Source: a virus. From it: a stretch of DNA of 43,553 nucleotides. The stretch's first letter is position 1; every line of letters starts with the position of its first letter. Positions 17,600 through 25,741 of the stretch are shown piece by piece. The position numbers and the translations under genes are program-made. The stretch is taken from IMG/VR virus record IMGVR_UViG_3300006880_000028, positions 1-43,553 of that record. One strand, 5' to 3'. Below the pieces are notes generated by a model. It ran no database searches. It was given only the letters and a program-made list of their open reading frames with translations, and was not told the origin of the DNA.

Positions 17600-19885
17600 A
17601 TGAAGCAGCCGTTCGAAGATGCCGCCTATGCCGGCCGGCCGAAGAAGCCGCGCATGGCGCGCATCGCTCTTAGTTCGATTACCCCAAGCGAGGGCGAAAC
17701 AGGCGGGGGAACCGAGATCTCGATCGGAGGAGCGAACCTCGAGGACGTCACCGACGTCCTCATCGGCGGCACGCCTGCGCGAGTCACCGCTCGGAGCTCT
17801 GGAACAGTCGAGGCGACGACATTGCCGCGCGAAGCCGGCGCCGATCTCGACGTCGTCGTTATTGCAAGCGTTGGAACTCGAGTGATCGGTGAGGCCACCC
17901 TGCTCGCCGCGTTCTCGTATTTGGACGCGCCCGTCCCCACCGTCGTTTCCGCTAGCCCGTCACAGGTAGACACGCATGGCGGCACACTCGTGAAGATCGA
18001 GGGCACGGGCTTCGTCGGCACCCCGTCGATCACCATCGATGGTCTCGATGCACCGCTCGCGTGGCTCGAGAGCGACACCGTCCTCTATGCGCGATCGCCG
18101 GCGCATGCGTCGGAGGAGGACCTCGACGTCGTGGTCACGACGATCGGCGGCGTGTCCACCGGCGGCGAAGGATTCATCGAGGCGTGGTATCCAACGGAGG
18201 AATCAGGACTCTCTGTTTTTGACTCGCGTTTCGGCGTAACGGGATCGCCCGCATCGGCCTGGGCCGACCAAGGTGCCGGCGGAAACGATTTGTCATCGGC
18301 TGGTTCCGCTCGCCCAGCGGTAAAAGCGAACGCGTTTAGTGATGGCGTTACGGGGTTGAGCTCTGACGGCGGCGACGATGTGATGACGCTCGCGGCTCCG
18401 GTCGCCGTTCCTACCCACATCGAACGACTCGCCGTCATTCGATGGGATACCGACGTCGCGACTGGCGCCATTCACGGCGGGACAGGATCCGCAGTCGTCG
18501 ATTTCGCCGTCGATCGCACGCCCGGACAGCCGGGCCTGCGGACATACGATGCTGACGAGATATTCAACCATCACCAACCGATCGCGAATCTGAACAACGG
18601 ATCGCCCTACTGCGTTGCCGCGACACACGACGGCGTTTCGGGAGATTTGAAGTTTCGAAAGGATGGCGCACAAATCGGCGGAACGCAAACGGACACATTC
18701 GGAAATACGCGCGTCAACTGGGATCGCGTCTTCGGTGCGGCCGGCAACTTTTTCAAGGGATACGTCGGCGCTGTGCTCGTCAAGGTGGGAACGATCACCG
18801 ACTTCGCGAAGTGCGAGACCTGGTGCCGAGCAGAATTCGTTCAGCAGACTCCGGTGATGTCGCTCGTCAGCTCCGACGCCTTCGGGGATCCGCGCGATGG
18901 CGCCTTGATGCTCAAGGGACCGCTCGCCGGCGAGTGGTTCATTCTCTTCGGTTGGAACAACAATTGGGGCGCGCCGCTCACGCTTGATCGCGTGACGAAC
19001 GAGGTTCTTCGATCGACAGACGATTGCGTCACCTTCACGACGATTCTCGCGCGAGACGCCTCGCCGCCAGCAAATCGGCCCCCTTGTCAGCACTCATGCG
19101 GATGGCTCGTGAAAGAGGGCTACATCTACGCGATCGGCGGGGACGGTGCGTACTCCAATCATCGGGAGATCTATCGCGCCCCAATCACCGCCGATGGCTT
19201 GACGAACGGATGGGAGCACGTCGCGACCGGCCCTTGGCCGATCGATTGTCTCTCGCAAACGTTCGCGATCGGCAGCCGAATGTGGAAGATCGCCGGACAA
19301 GAGGTCTGGGACGATCCAGGAACGGCGCACCGACGGACGTACTATTCCGACGACGACGGCGAAACGTGGACGCAAGGGCCAGATTGCCCGGCGGAGCTCG
19401 CTGGCGGCCTCATTCAGAATCCGTTGCCCGTTGCGGTAATCGACGGACGCCTGCAAGCGATCTTTGTGTGCGGTGGTGGAACGAGCGACACGGACGGCTC
19501 GACGCGCACGTATCGAAACAGCGTGATCACGTTCGATGGTGAGACGTACACGACGCACATCGCGGATGGTGCTGGCCCGTTTAGCGCGCGCGTCTATCCC
19601 GCGGTTCGCGTGTTCCGTGATCGAGTTGCTCTTTGGAATGGCGCTCGTTGGAACGGCAGCGAGTCCGAAAACATCGGGGACATGTGGTCGGCTCGGCTTA
19701 CCGATCTCACGCTCACCGGATGGCGCCAGGAATTCCACGGTGTCGGCAAGGCGGTTCCTTGGCTTCCGTCGCATGCGGACGGCGTTGCCGTCGACGCCGA
19801 CAGGATCATGCTCGGCCCGGGAAACGGCGGCATCGGCAACGACACGGGCACCGTCCACAAAATCGAACCGATCCCATTCGCATGA
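17600..19885 (+). CDS. Large multidomain receptor-binding protein: TIG-TIG-LamG-propeller
   Basis: 761 residues; ATG directly follows the TAA of the preceding gene. Two IPT/TIG immunoglobulin domains are recognisable from ITPSEGETGGGTEISIGGANL (about 27) and VVSASPSQVDTHGGTLVKIEGTGF (about 115). A LamG-like domain follows (about 195-400, with AWADQGAGGNDLSSAG and GDLKFRKDGAQIGG). Residues 420-761 read as a kelch/Asp-box propeller with SDDDGETW near 590. It has the architecture of an exposed adhesin and is probably the main or accessory receptor-binding protein. Confidence 0.6.
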   Translation: MKQPFEDAAYAGRPKKPRMARIALSSITPSEGETGGGTEISIGGANLEDVTDVLIGGTPARVTARSSGTVEATTLPREAGADLDVVVIASVGTRVIGEATLLAAFSYLDAPVPTVVSASPSQVDTHGGTLVKIEGTGFVGTPSITIDGLDAPLAWLESDTVLYARSPAHASEEDLDVVVTTIGGVSTGGEGFIEAWYPTEESGLSVFDSRFGVTGSPASAWADQGAGGNDLSSAGSARPAVKANAFSDGVTGLSSDGGDDVMTLAAPVAVPTHIERLAVIRWDTDVATGAIHGGTGSAVVDFAVDRTPGQPGLRTYDADEIFNHHQPIANLNNGSPYCVAATHDGVSGDLKFRKDGAQIGGTQTDTFGNTRVNWDRVFGAAGNFFKGYVGAVLVKVGTITDFAKCETWCRAEFVQQTPVMSLVSSDAFGDPRDGALMLKGPLAGEWFILFGWNNNWGAPLTLDRVTNEVLRSTDDCVTFTTILARDASPPANRPPCQHSCGWLVKEGYIYAIGGDGAYSNHREIYRAPITADGLTNGWEHVATGPWPIDCLSQTFAIGSRMWKIAGQEVWDDPGTAHRRTYYSDDDGETWTQGPDCPAELAGGLIQNPLPVAVIDGRLQAIFVCGGGTSDTDGSTRTYRNSVITFDGETYTTHIADGAGPFSARVYPAVRVFRDRVALWNGARWNGSESENIGDMWSARLTDLTLTGWRQEFHGVGKAVPWLPSHADGVAVDADRIMLGPGNGGIGNDTGTVHKIEPIPFA

Positions 19886-20112
19886 ACCGAACGTGCATCC
19901 ACTGTGGAAAGGACTACTCAGCGGCCGAGATTTGGGCGCTCCCTCTCGCGAAGAAGCACGGCGGGCGTGTCCTCATCTCCGGAGAGATGCACGAATATCG
20001 CGTGTGCACGTGCGGCTCACACATCCTTCTCGTTTATCCGCGCCGCGAGACGCCGCCGGCGTCGATTCCCGTTGCTGCTTTCGCGGAGGCGAACGATGCC
20101 CGACGCCGCTGA
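19882..20112 (+). CDS. Small zinc-ribbon-like protein (paralogue of 35010-35498)
   Basis: 76 residues, ATGA overlap. CIHCGKDY at the N-terminus and RVCTCGSH at about 42 give a four-cysteine zinc-ribbon pattern separated by a WALPL segment. The same pattern (CSCGKRY, WAGLPL, RNCPCGST) occurs in the gene at 35010-35498 on the other strand. The gene overlaps the start of the receiver-domain gene by 17 bases, suggesting coupled expression with it. Function unknown; a regulatory partner of the receiver protein is possible. Confidence 0.5.
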   Translation: MNRTCIHCGKDYSAAEIWALPLAKKHGGRVLISGEMHEYRVCTCGSHILLVYPRRETPPASIPVAAFAEANDARRR

Positions 20113-20500
20113 GAATCCGCGCGTCTTCATCGTTGACGACGAGAAGCCGCTCACCATGGCGATGTGGCGAGGCTTGCCGCGTACGTTCGACTTGCTTCTT
20201 ACGCACAGCGCGCGCTTCGCACTCGACGTGCTCAATGCCGACGTCGACTTCGATGTCGTACTGCTCGACATCGTCATGCCCGATCTCAATGGCCTCACCC
20301 TCTTCGAGAAGCTCCGTGCGACGGCGCCGGCGCGCGCAGATCGCATTGTCTTCATGACCGGCGGGTTGCAGATACCCGCCGTCGCGGACTACCTCCGAGG
20401 GCTCGACAATCGCGTCCTCGAGAAACCGTTCACGCTCGACGAGGCCGAGCGAATCGTCAGCATTTATTCCAGCATGTACACGCCACGGGGTCCGCGATGA
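20096..20500 (+). CDS. Stand-alone response-regulator receiver domain (CheY-like)
   Basis: 134 residues; GGAGG lies 7 bases before ATG 20096. The full receiver signature is present: acidic pair D14-D15 (VFIVDDE), phosphoacceptor D58 (VVLLDIVMPDLNG), T88 (VFMTGG) and K110 (VLEKPF). There is no output domain. Such proteins are phosphorylated by histidine kinases and act by binding partners. Here it sits in the late operon between receptor-binding and lysis genes, an unusual place, and could capture host two-component signalling. All catalytic residues are intact, so it should be active. Confidence 0.85.
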   Translation: MPDAAENPRVFIVDDEKPLTMAMWRGLPRTFDLLLTHSARFALDVLNADVDFDVVLLDIVMPDLNGLTLFEKLRATAPARADRIVFMTGGLQIPAVADYLRGLDNRVLEKPFTLDEAERIVSIYSSMYTPRGPR

Positions 20501-20515
20501 AGGCGGCGTCGTGAC

Positions 20516-20890
20516 ATGCCGAGCTTCAAGGACCTATCGGATGCACAGCGCTGGGCGAACGAGCACGAGGCGCTCCACAAGCGCGAGCGCGAATCGATTC
20601 GGGACGAGGTGCGCGACATGAACGACGCGGCGATCCGTCACATCGAACGAGCGCTCGAGCCCGTCTCGAGCATAGAGAAGAAGGTCGACCGGGCGATCAA
20701 GCAAAACCGCCGTCAGTCGAAGGGCATCGAGGGCGTCGCAGAAGAGCTCAAGGCCGCGCGTGAGGAGCGGCTTAGTCGAAAGGCTGTCGAGATCGAAGAT
20801 CGCAAGCGTCGCAAGCGCCTTCTCACCATCCTTGCCGCCATCACCCCTGTACTCGTCGCCGCGCTCGCGGCTTGGAAAGGTTGCCATTGA
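20516..20890 (+). CDS. Coiled-coil protein with C-terminal membrane anchor (XhlA-like lysis protein)
   Basis: 124 residues. Residues 10-95 are strongly charged and coiled-coil-like; residues about 101-120 (LLTILAAITPVLVAALAAW) form one membrane segment, followed by KGCH. This is the layout of XhlA-type haemolysin/holin-associated proteins. With the next two genes it forms a likely lysis cassette, even though the endolysin lies 4 kb downstream. Confidence 0.45.
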   Translation: MPSFKDLSDAQRWANEHEALHKRERESIRDEVRDMNDAAIRHIERALEPVSSIEKKVDRAIKQNRRQSKGIEGVAEELKAAREERLSRKAVEIEDRKRRKRLLTILAAITPVLVAALAAWKGCH

Positions 20891-21468
20891 TGTTCACCTG
20901 GCTCGAAGCTCACCCAGTCTTCTACACAATGTTCTTTCTCCCGCTGGCGCTCGCAATCGGCGGCGGGATCTTCAACGCGTTCGCGCGAAAGCGCACGCCA
21001 GAGGAGTACGCCGCGATGCCGCAACGGGTGGCCGGCTTTCTACGGCTCATGAGCGCGATCTTCCCGGACCCCGATAAGACGCGCGACGCGGCGAAGCAAA
21101 TGATGACGAACGCTCCGCCGTCGAATCCCACGAGGAGCTTGCAAGCAGGGGAAAGCGTTCCGCCCCCTATTCCAAAACCAGATACGACCGCGCCGCTCGT
21201 TCTTTTGCTCGTCGCGATCGGCTCCGTTCTCTCGCTGACGCCATACGCGCTCTGCTCGTGCGGGCCGAATCAGCCGGCGCTGATTCCTCCGAATCCGGAC
21301 GGCGCAAACTGCAACGCCAAGAAAACGAAGCGGGAGCTCGATTGCGTCGAGACACACACGACGCGAGCGGAGATCGACGCGTGCCGGGCGGACGTCAAGA
21401 GGTCGATCGATTGCGCGACCGACGCCGGCGTCGCGGCGTTCGTCGCATCGAAGGAAGGTGGAACATGA
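20890..21468 (+). CDS. Membrane protein with lipobox-like cysteine; spanin/holin candidate
   Basis: 192 residues, TGATG coupling. Hydrophobic segments at about 8-28 and 102-122; the second ends in YALCSCG, resembling a lipoprotein signal, and is followed by a periplasmic-looking tail with four more cysteines (CNAKK, LDCVETH, DACRADV, IDCATD). It could be a unimolecular spanin, a holin with a periplasmic tail, or two fused genes. No family is recognised with confidence. Confidence 0.4.
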   Translation: MFTWLEAHPVFYTMFFLPLALAIGGGIFNAFARKRTPEEYAAMPQRVAGFLRLMSAIFPDPDKTRDAAKQMMTNAPPSNPTRSLQAGESVPPPIPKPDTTAPLVLLLVAIGSVLSLTPYALCSCGPNQPALIPPNPDGANCNAKKTKRELDCVETHTTRAEIDACRADVKRSIDCATDAGVAAFVASKEGGT

Positions 21469-21692
21469 TCGCCGAAACCATTCTCGGACTTCTGCCCTCG
21501 CTCTTCGGTGCGGTGCGAGAAGCGGCTGCGCTGGTTTCTCCAAGAGCCGGCACCATCGCAAAATACGCCGAGCGCTTCGTCACGTTCGCGATCCAAGCAG
21601 AAAAGGACGGGCTCGCTTCGTCCGCGATCCTTCAAGGCATCGGGGAGATCTACGTCGATCTCGTCGAGGACGTGAAGCTCGGAGTCCAATGA
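21465..21692 (+). CDS. Small hypothetical protein, lysis/fibre interval
   Basis: 75 residues, ATGA overlap, GGAAGGTGG upstream. Begins MIAETILGLLPSLFGAVREAAALV, an amphipathic to hydrophobic helix, and ends with IYVDLVEDVKLGVQ. Size and place are compatible with an antiholin or small inner-membrane protein, but nothing decisive is visible. Confidence 0.4.
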   Translation: MIAETILGLLPSLFGAVREAAALVSPRAGTIAKYAERFVTFAIQAEKDGLASSAILQGIGEIYVDLVEDVKLGVQ

Positions 21693-21979
21693 GCGGGAAT
21701 CGACGGCCGAGCGGTACGACGGTGATTTCTCCCGATTGCCCGAAATGCAAAGGGAAAGGGCACGTCCCCCTCGGACTGGTCGCCGAAGTCGTCAAATGCT
21801 CGGAATGCGGCGGCACGGGAAAAGTCACGCTCGAGCGCGCCGGCGAGCTCTTCGGTCTTGAGCCGATTACGCGCCGCTCCACTCCAGAGGCGCTCGAGGC
21901 CGTGCGCGTCGACGACAGAGACACGGATCCGGCGCCCCCGATACCAAGAATCGATCACCGACGGGAGCCGGACGAATGA
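21689..21979 (+). CDS. DnaJ-type CXXCXGXG zinc-finger protein
   Basis: 96 residues, ATGA overlap. Two CXXCXGXG elements are present: CPKCKGKG at about 17 and CSECGGTG at about 37, the half-site pattern of the DnaJ cysteine-rich domain that binds one zinc ion. The remainder is acidic and Pro-rich. It lacks a J domain. It may assist folding of the large fibre proteins encoded around it; this is inferred. Confidence 0.55.
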   Translation: MSGNRRPSGTTVISPDCPKCKGKGHVPLGLVAEVVKCSECGGTGKVTLERAGELFGLEPITRRSTPEALEAVRVDDRDTDPAPPIPRIDHRREPDE

Positions 21980-22296
21980 CCGTCTACATCAATGCCACAG
22001 CTCCGCAGGGCGCGAGCGTCCGCCTCACACGCCGGACGGGCTCGACATTCGACTTCTCAACGGTGACGGATGTCGCGTTTGAGGTCTCGAAGCCGGACAA
22101 ATCGATCGTGACGTGGGACGCCTCGATCGAAAGCCAGTCGACGACCGAGCTCATCATCCGCCACGTCTTTCAGACAGGCGACCTTCCGATCGCCGGCCTG
22201 TACATCCTCGTCCCCAAGCTCACCGTTGCAGGCGGGACCGTCGACGGCGAGCTCGTAGAAATGCCCGTGAAGAATCCCCACAAGAGGAAACCATGA
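21976..22296 (+). CDS. Small beta-rich tail/fibre-associated protein
   Basis: 106 residues, ATGA overlap. Strands include VYINATAPQGASVRLTRR, VAFEVSKPDKSIVTWDASIE and LIIRHVFQTGDLPIAGLYILVPKLTV. An immunoglobulin-like baseplate/fibre domain is a reasonable fold guess (BppU N-terminal-like), but no motif proves it. Confidence 0.4.
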   Translation: MTVYINATAPQGASVRLTRRTGSTFDFSTVTDVAFEVSKPDKSIVTWDASIESQSTTELIIRHVFQTGDLPIAGLYILVPKLTVAGGTVDGELVEMPVKNPHKRKP

Positions 22297-22700
22297 CGAT
22301 CCAATTCTCTGTCGCAACTCGCAACGCACGACTCGATGCGATCGAAACCACCATAGGTACATCCGCGGTCTTGAAGATCCGGACGGGAGCACAGCCCGCA
22401 AGCTGCGCGTCTGCCGATTCGGGCACCGTCCTTGCGACGGTGAACTGCCCTTCCGACTACCTCGCCGCAGCGAGCTCGGGGAGCAAGGCGAAATCCGGCA
22501 CGTGGGAGGACACGGCCGCCGATGCCGCCGGCACCGCCGCGCACTTCCGTCTGTATAGATCGGACGGGACCACGTGCGAGGTGCAGGGAAGCGTCACCGC
22601 GACAGGGGGCGGCGGCGACATGACGCTCGACAATACCGTTCTCGCAGTCGGGCAGGACTTCATCATCACGGGCTTCACGTTGACCGACGGCAACGCCTGA
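22293..22700 (+). CDS. Phage tail-associated beta protein of a widespread phage family
   Basis: 135 residues, ATGA overlap, AAGAGGAAA upstream. Text pattern RNARLDAIETTIGTSAVLKIRTGAQP, then SGTVLATVNCPSDYLAAAS, SGTWEDTAADAAGTAAHFRLY and GGDMTLDNTVLAVGQDFIITGFTL. I recognise this as a family often found next to tail-fibre genes of temperate phages; its role is not known to me. Likely a virion protein. Confidence 0.5.
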   Translation: MTIQFSVATRNARLDAIETTIGTSAVLKIRTGAQPASCASADSGTVLATVNCPSDYLAAASSGSKAKSGTWEDTAADAAGTAAHFRLYRSDGTTCEVQGSVTATGGGGDMTLDNTVLAVGQDFIITGFTLTDGNA

Positions 22701-24040
22701 TGCTCCTCCTCACGTCGACGAGCGATCTCATCCAAGTAGTGACGGACGCAAGCGCGGACATCGAAGTCCACGCGTCGTGGATCGACAACGCTTCGAACGT
22801 CCTTACGCCAGGGCGAACGAATACGGCGAGCATCACGTCGGCGACGACAACGACAGTGGTCGGATCGCCGGCGAGCTCGACGCAGAGAAATGTGAGGTGG
22901 CTCAGTGCGCGAAACAATCATGCGTCCGTCGCATGCACCGTGACGATCCAGCACACGGACGGGACGAACGTGGAGAGCCTGTGGAAGGGCATTCTTCAAG
23001 CCGGCGAATCGGTGAGCCTCACCGACAAGGGCTGGCAGCGCATAAGCTCGGGCGGCGCCGAAGTGTCGGCCGTCTCCGGAGGTCCGCCGGACATCCAAAC
23101 CTTCGTAGCCGGCGGCGGAACGACGTGGACGAAGCCGACTGCCTTCACGCCGAAGATCGTCATCGTTGAAGCATGGGGCGCGGGCGGCGGTGGCGGCGGA
23201 GGGGCAAGCCTCGCGACGGCCGTCGTCGCAAAGGGCGGCGGTGGTGGCGGAGGAGGCGCTTTCAAGCGCGGAGTCTTTCTCGCGAGCGATCTCGGATCGA
23301 CAGAGACGGTTGCGATCGGCGCCGGCGGAACGGCGGGCACGGGCGCGGCCGCTGGAGGCTCTGGCGGTGATGGTGGTGCCGGAGGAAACACGACGTTCGG
23401 AGGAACGAAGCTCATCGCATACGGCGGCGGAGGTGGCCGTCTTGGCGCAAACTCCGCAGTCGTCACGGGCGGCGGTGGTGGTGGTGGTGCAGGCGGCGCC
23501 GGCGGTGTTGGAACGACAGCGGGCGGACCTGGCGGGCTTCCGACGGCTGCAACGAACGGAGCCGGCGGCCAGGGCGTGACAGGCAGCGTCGCTGTTTCGA
23601 CTACGTCAAATGCGGAGTTCGGTGGCGCGGGAGGGGCTGGCATCGCCAATCCCCCCGTCGCGAGCTCGCTCGGAGGCTCGAGCGATCGCGGAGGCGGTGG
23701 CGGCGGAGCAGGCGGCTCACATAGCTCGACGCCGACGAATGTCGCCGGCGGAGCTGGAGGCGCATCGGGATCATACGCAGCCGGCGGCGGAGGCGCAGTC
23801 GGAACGGACGGCGCATCACCCACGGCGGGAACGGCGGGCGCCGACGGAAACAGCTCGAAGGGTGGCGCAGGAGGCGGCGGCGGTGGGACGACGGTCACTG
23901 CGTCGACGAACGGGCAGCCTGGAGGAAACGGTGGCCGCGGCGGCGGAGGCGCAGGCGGTGGCGGTGTCGGAATGAATCCCGGTACGGGCGGCGCCGGCGG
24001 CACGGGCGGGCCCGGCTACATGGTCGTTTACACGTGGTGA
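22700..24040 (+). CDS. Glycine-rich tail fibre tip protein
   Basis: 446 residues, TGATG coupling. After about 145 residues with FVAGGGTTWTKP and IVIVEAWGAGGGGGGG, which is the entry motif of glycine-rich phage tail proteins, the rest (about 150-440) is dominated by runs of glycine with sparse Ala, Ser and Thr, ending GGPGYMVVYTW. Polyglycine helix sandwiches of this kind form adhesin tips in T-even-like phages (gp38-type). The Pro-rich opposite-strand frame is a shadow. The DNA is GGC/GGA-repeat-rich and prone to slippage. Confidence 0.6.
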   Translation: MLLLTSTSDLIQVVTDASADIEVHASWIDNASNVLTPGRTNTASITSATTTTVVGSPASSTQRNVRWLSARNNHASVACTVTIQHTDGTNVESLWKGILQAGESVSLTDKGWQRISSGGAEVSAVSGGPPDIQTFVAGGGTTWTKPTAFTPKIVIVEAWGAGGGGGGGASLATAVVAKGGGGGGGGAFKRGVFLASDLGSTETVAIGAGGTAGTGAAAGGSGGDGGAGGNTTFGGTKLIAYGGGGGRLGANSAVVTGGGGGGGAGGAGGVGTTAGGPGGLPTAATNGAGGQGVTGSVAVSTTSNAEFGGAGGAGIANPPVASSLGGSSDRGGGGGGAGGSHSSTPTNVAGGAGGASGSYAAGGGGAVGTDGASPTAGTAGADGNSSKGGAGGGGGGTTVTASTNGQPGGNGGRGGGGAGGGGVGMNPGTGGAGGTGGPGYMVVYTW

Positions 24041-24044
24041 TGCG

Positions 24045-25046
24045 TTGGGGCTCTACGATGCGCAATGGTTCGATGAAGCTCCTATAGCGAGCTGGTTCGA
24101 TCAAGAGTTCGAGACGCCGACGGGCGTGCTCGCAAAGACGCTCGAGGACGCGACGCTCAGCGCAACGGGGATCTCGACGATCACGGGCGCGGTCTCGAAG
24201 ACTCTCGAGAACGCGACGCTCGCAGCAACGGGAACATCGACGATTACGGCAAGCCTTTCGAAGACGCTCGCCGATGCGACCCTCGTCGCGACCGGCGTGA
24301 GCATCGTCTCTGGCGCAGTCGCTGTCACGCTCGAGGAGGCTTCGCTCGCGTCGACGGCGAAGGCGATTATTGCCGGCACACTCTCGAAGACTCTCGACGA
24401 CGCGACGGCTGCGAGCGCCGGCGTTTCGATCGTGGCGGGCACGACGAACGGACAGCTCGCGGATGCGACCCTTTCCGCGAGCGGGACGTCGACGATCAAG
24501 GCCGCGGCGGCCGTTGTGCTTGCCGATGCGAGCCTTTCCGCGTCGGGAGTCTCGAAGATCCATGGCTCTGTATCGGTAGGTCTCGAGAATGCCTCGCTTG
24601 CGGCCAGCGGGATCTCGAAGGTGATGGGTGCCGTCGACGCGATTCTCGAAGGAGCAACCCTCGTAGCGACGGGCACGTCGTCGATCGCCGCATCGCTCGG
24701 CATCACGCTCGAGGACGCTTCGCTCGTTGCGACGGGTGGGATCGCCGGCAGCACTCCGGTTCATGGCGTCCTGGACGTCACGCTCGAGGACGCCACGGCG
24801 GCGAGCTCCGCGGTCTCCCCCGTCGCGGGCACCCTCGGCGCGCTGCTCGACGACGTCGTGCTCGTAGCGACGGGGGCCGCGTTCTTCCCGGAGATCGTCT
24901 TCGCCGGCGCGAGCGAGGTTGGTGAGATCGCGCTCCGCTCAGGCGTCTCGCCCGAGCTCAGCGAGTCCTTCGAAGAGGACACGCTCCTCGAAAGCAAAGT
25001 CTCGAAACCATTCTTCGCAAACAGCACCGTCGGGGAGGCAGCATGA
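24045..25046 (+). CDS. Repeat-rich tail protein with twelve 21-residue repeats
   Basis: 333 residues from TTG 24045 with GGTGA 5 bases upstream; no ATG or GTG is available before the repeats. Opens GLYDAQWFDEAPIASWFDQEF, a leader seen on phage tail proteins. It is followed by twelve copies of a 21-residue unit of the form G-x-L-x-K-T-L-x-D-A-x-L-x-A-T-G-x-S-x-I-x; copy 10 has a four-residue insertion. The regularity suggests a solenoid or fibrous stalk. The end (FFANSTVGEAA) overlaps the endolysin start. Confidence 0.55.
   Translation: MGLYDAQWFDEAPIASWFDQEFETPTGVLAKTLEDATLSATGISTITGAVSKTLENATLAATGTSTITASLSKTLADATLVATGVSIVSGAVAVTLEEASLASTAKAIIAGTLSKTLDDATAASAGVSIVAGTTNGQLADATLSASGTSTIKAAAAVVLADASLSASGVSKIHGSVSVGLENASLAASGISKVMGAVDAILEGATLVATGTSSIAASLGITLEDASLVATGGIAGSTPVHGVLDVTLEDATAASSAVSPVAGTLGALLDDVVLVATGAAFFPEIVFAGASEVGEIALRSGVSPELSESFEEDTLLESKVSKPFFANSTVGEAA
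24123..24890 (+). repeat. Twelve tandem coding repeats, 63-bp period
   Basis: Units begin at 24123, 24186 and so on at 63-bp steps, each encoding 21 residues; unit 10 is 75 bp. Third positions differ between copies, so the protein pattern is kept by selection rather than by recent duplication. Confidence 0.75.
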
Positions 25047-25741
25047 TCGAAGGCATCGACGTATCGTCCGCGAATCTCGTTCCGACGTGGAGCGAGGTCC
25101 CCGAGGAACTCGCGTTCGCGTACATCCGCGCGACGCACGGAAAGGCGCGTGACGGCCGCCTCACCGCCCATTGGAACGCGTGCGTCATGGCCTCTCGAAT
25201 GTGCGGCGCCTATACGTTCGAGGAGCCCGACGACGATCCGCTCGACGAGGTCGCCGCCTTCGTCGACACGGACGCCGTTCACATGGTTCTTCCGCCGGCG
25301 CTCGACGTCGAGTGGCTGGGCGGGCGGACGCCGAAGCAGGTACTTACGTACACGCGGGGCTTCCTCGACGATCTCGAGAAGCGCATCGCTCGAGTGCCGA
25401 TGATCTACACGGGCCCGTCGTTTTGGATGAACCTCGGCGCCGAGGCGAAGCATCCGGACTTTGCGCGCTATCCGCTATGGATCGCGCACTACGGCGCAGC
25501 GAAGCCGATCGTTCCTGCGCCGTGGGATCGGTGGACGTTCTGGCAGGACAGGGCGAACACGATCGTTCAAACGCCCGACGGAAAGCAGCTCTTCGGAACG
25601 CCCGCGCGAAAGGCGCTTGCGGAAATCCCCGGCGCGAAGATCATCGCCCAGCCCGGCATCGTGAAAGGCGTGCAAGGCGAGGTCGATCACAACTTCTACA
25701 ACGGGACGATCGACGATCTCAAAAAGCTCGCTGGCTTCTAG
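25043..25741 (+). CDS. GH25 family endolysin (lysozyme)
   Basis: 232 residues, GGGGAGG upstream, ATGA overlap with the previous gene. Glycoside hydrolase 25 signature: GIDVS with D6, FAYIRATHG, the PPALDVEW strand with D88 and E90, YTGPSFW, PLWIAHYGA, WTFWQD, and a terminal VDHNFYNGT. The enzyme cleaves the N-acetylmuramic acid to N-acetylglucosamine bond of peptidoglycan for host lysis. There is no signal peptide or separate wall-binding domain, so it needs a holin. Its TAG shares the tetranucleotide CTAG (25738-25741) with the stop of the convergent gene. Confidence 0.9.
   Translation: MIEGIDVSSANLVPTWSEVPEELAFAYIRATHGKARDGRLTAHWNACVMASRMCGAYTFEEPDDDPLDEVAAFVDTDAVHMVLPPALDVEWLGGRTPKQVLTYTRGFLDDLEKRIARVPMIYTGPSFWMNLGAEAKHPDFARYPLWIAHYGAAKPIVPAPWDRWTFWQDRANTIVQTPDGKQLFGTPARKALAEIPGAKIIAQPGIVKGVQGEVDHNFYNGTIDDLKKLAGF

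Noticed and set aside
22996-24003. 335-residue proline-rich open frame on the minus strand
   Set aside because: It is the complement of the GGC/GGA-rich polyglycine fibre gene; GCC/TCC complements always give Pro/Ala-rich open frames. It has no ribosome-binding site and lies opposite a well-supported gene.
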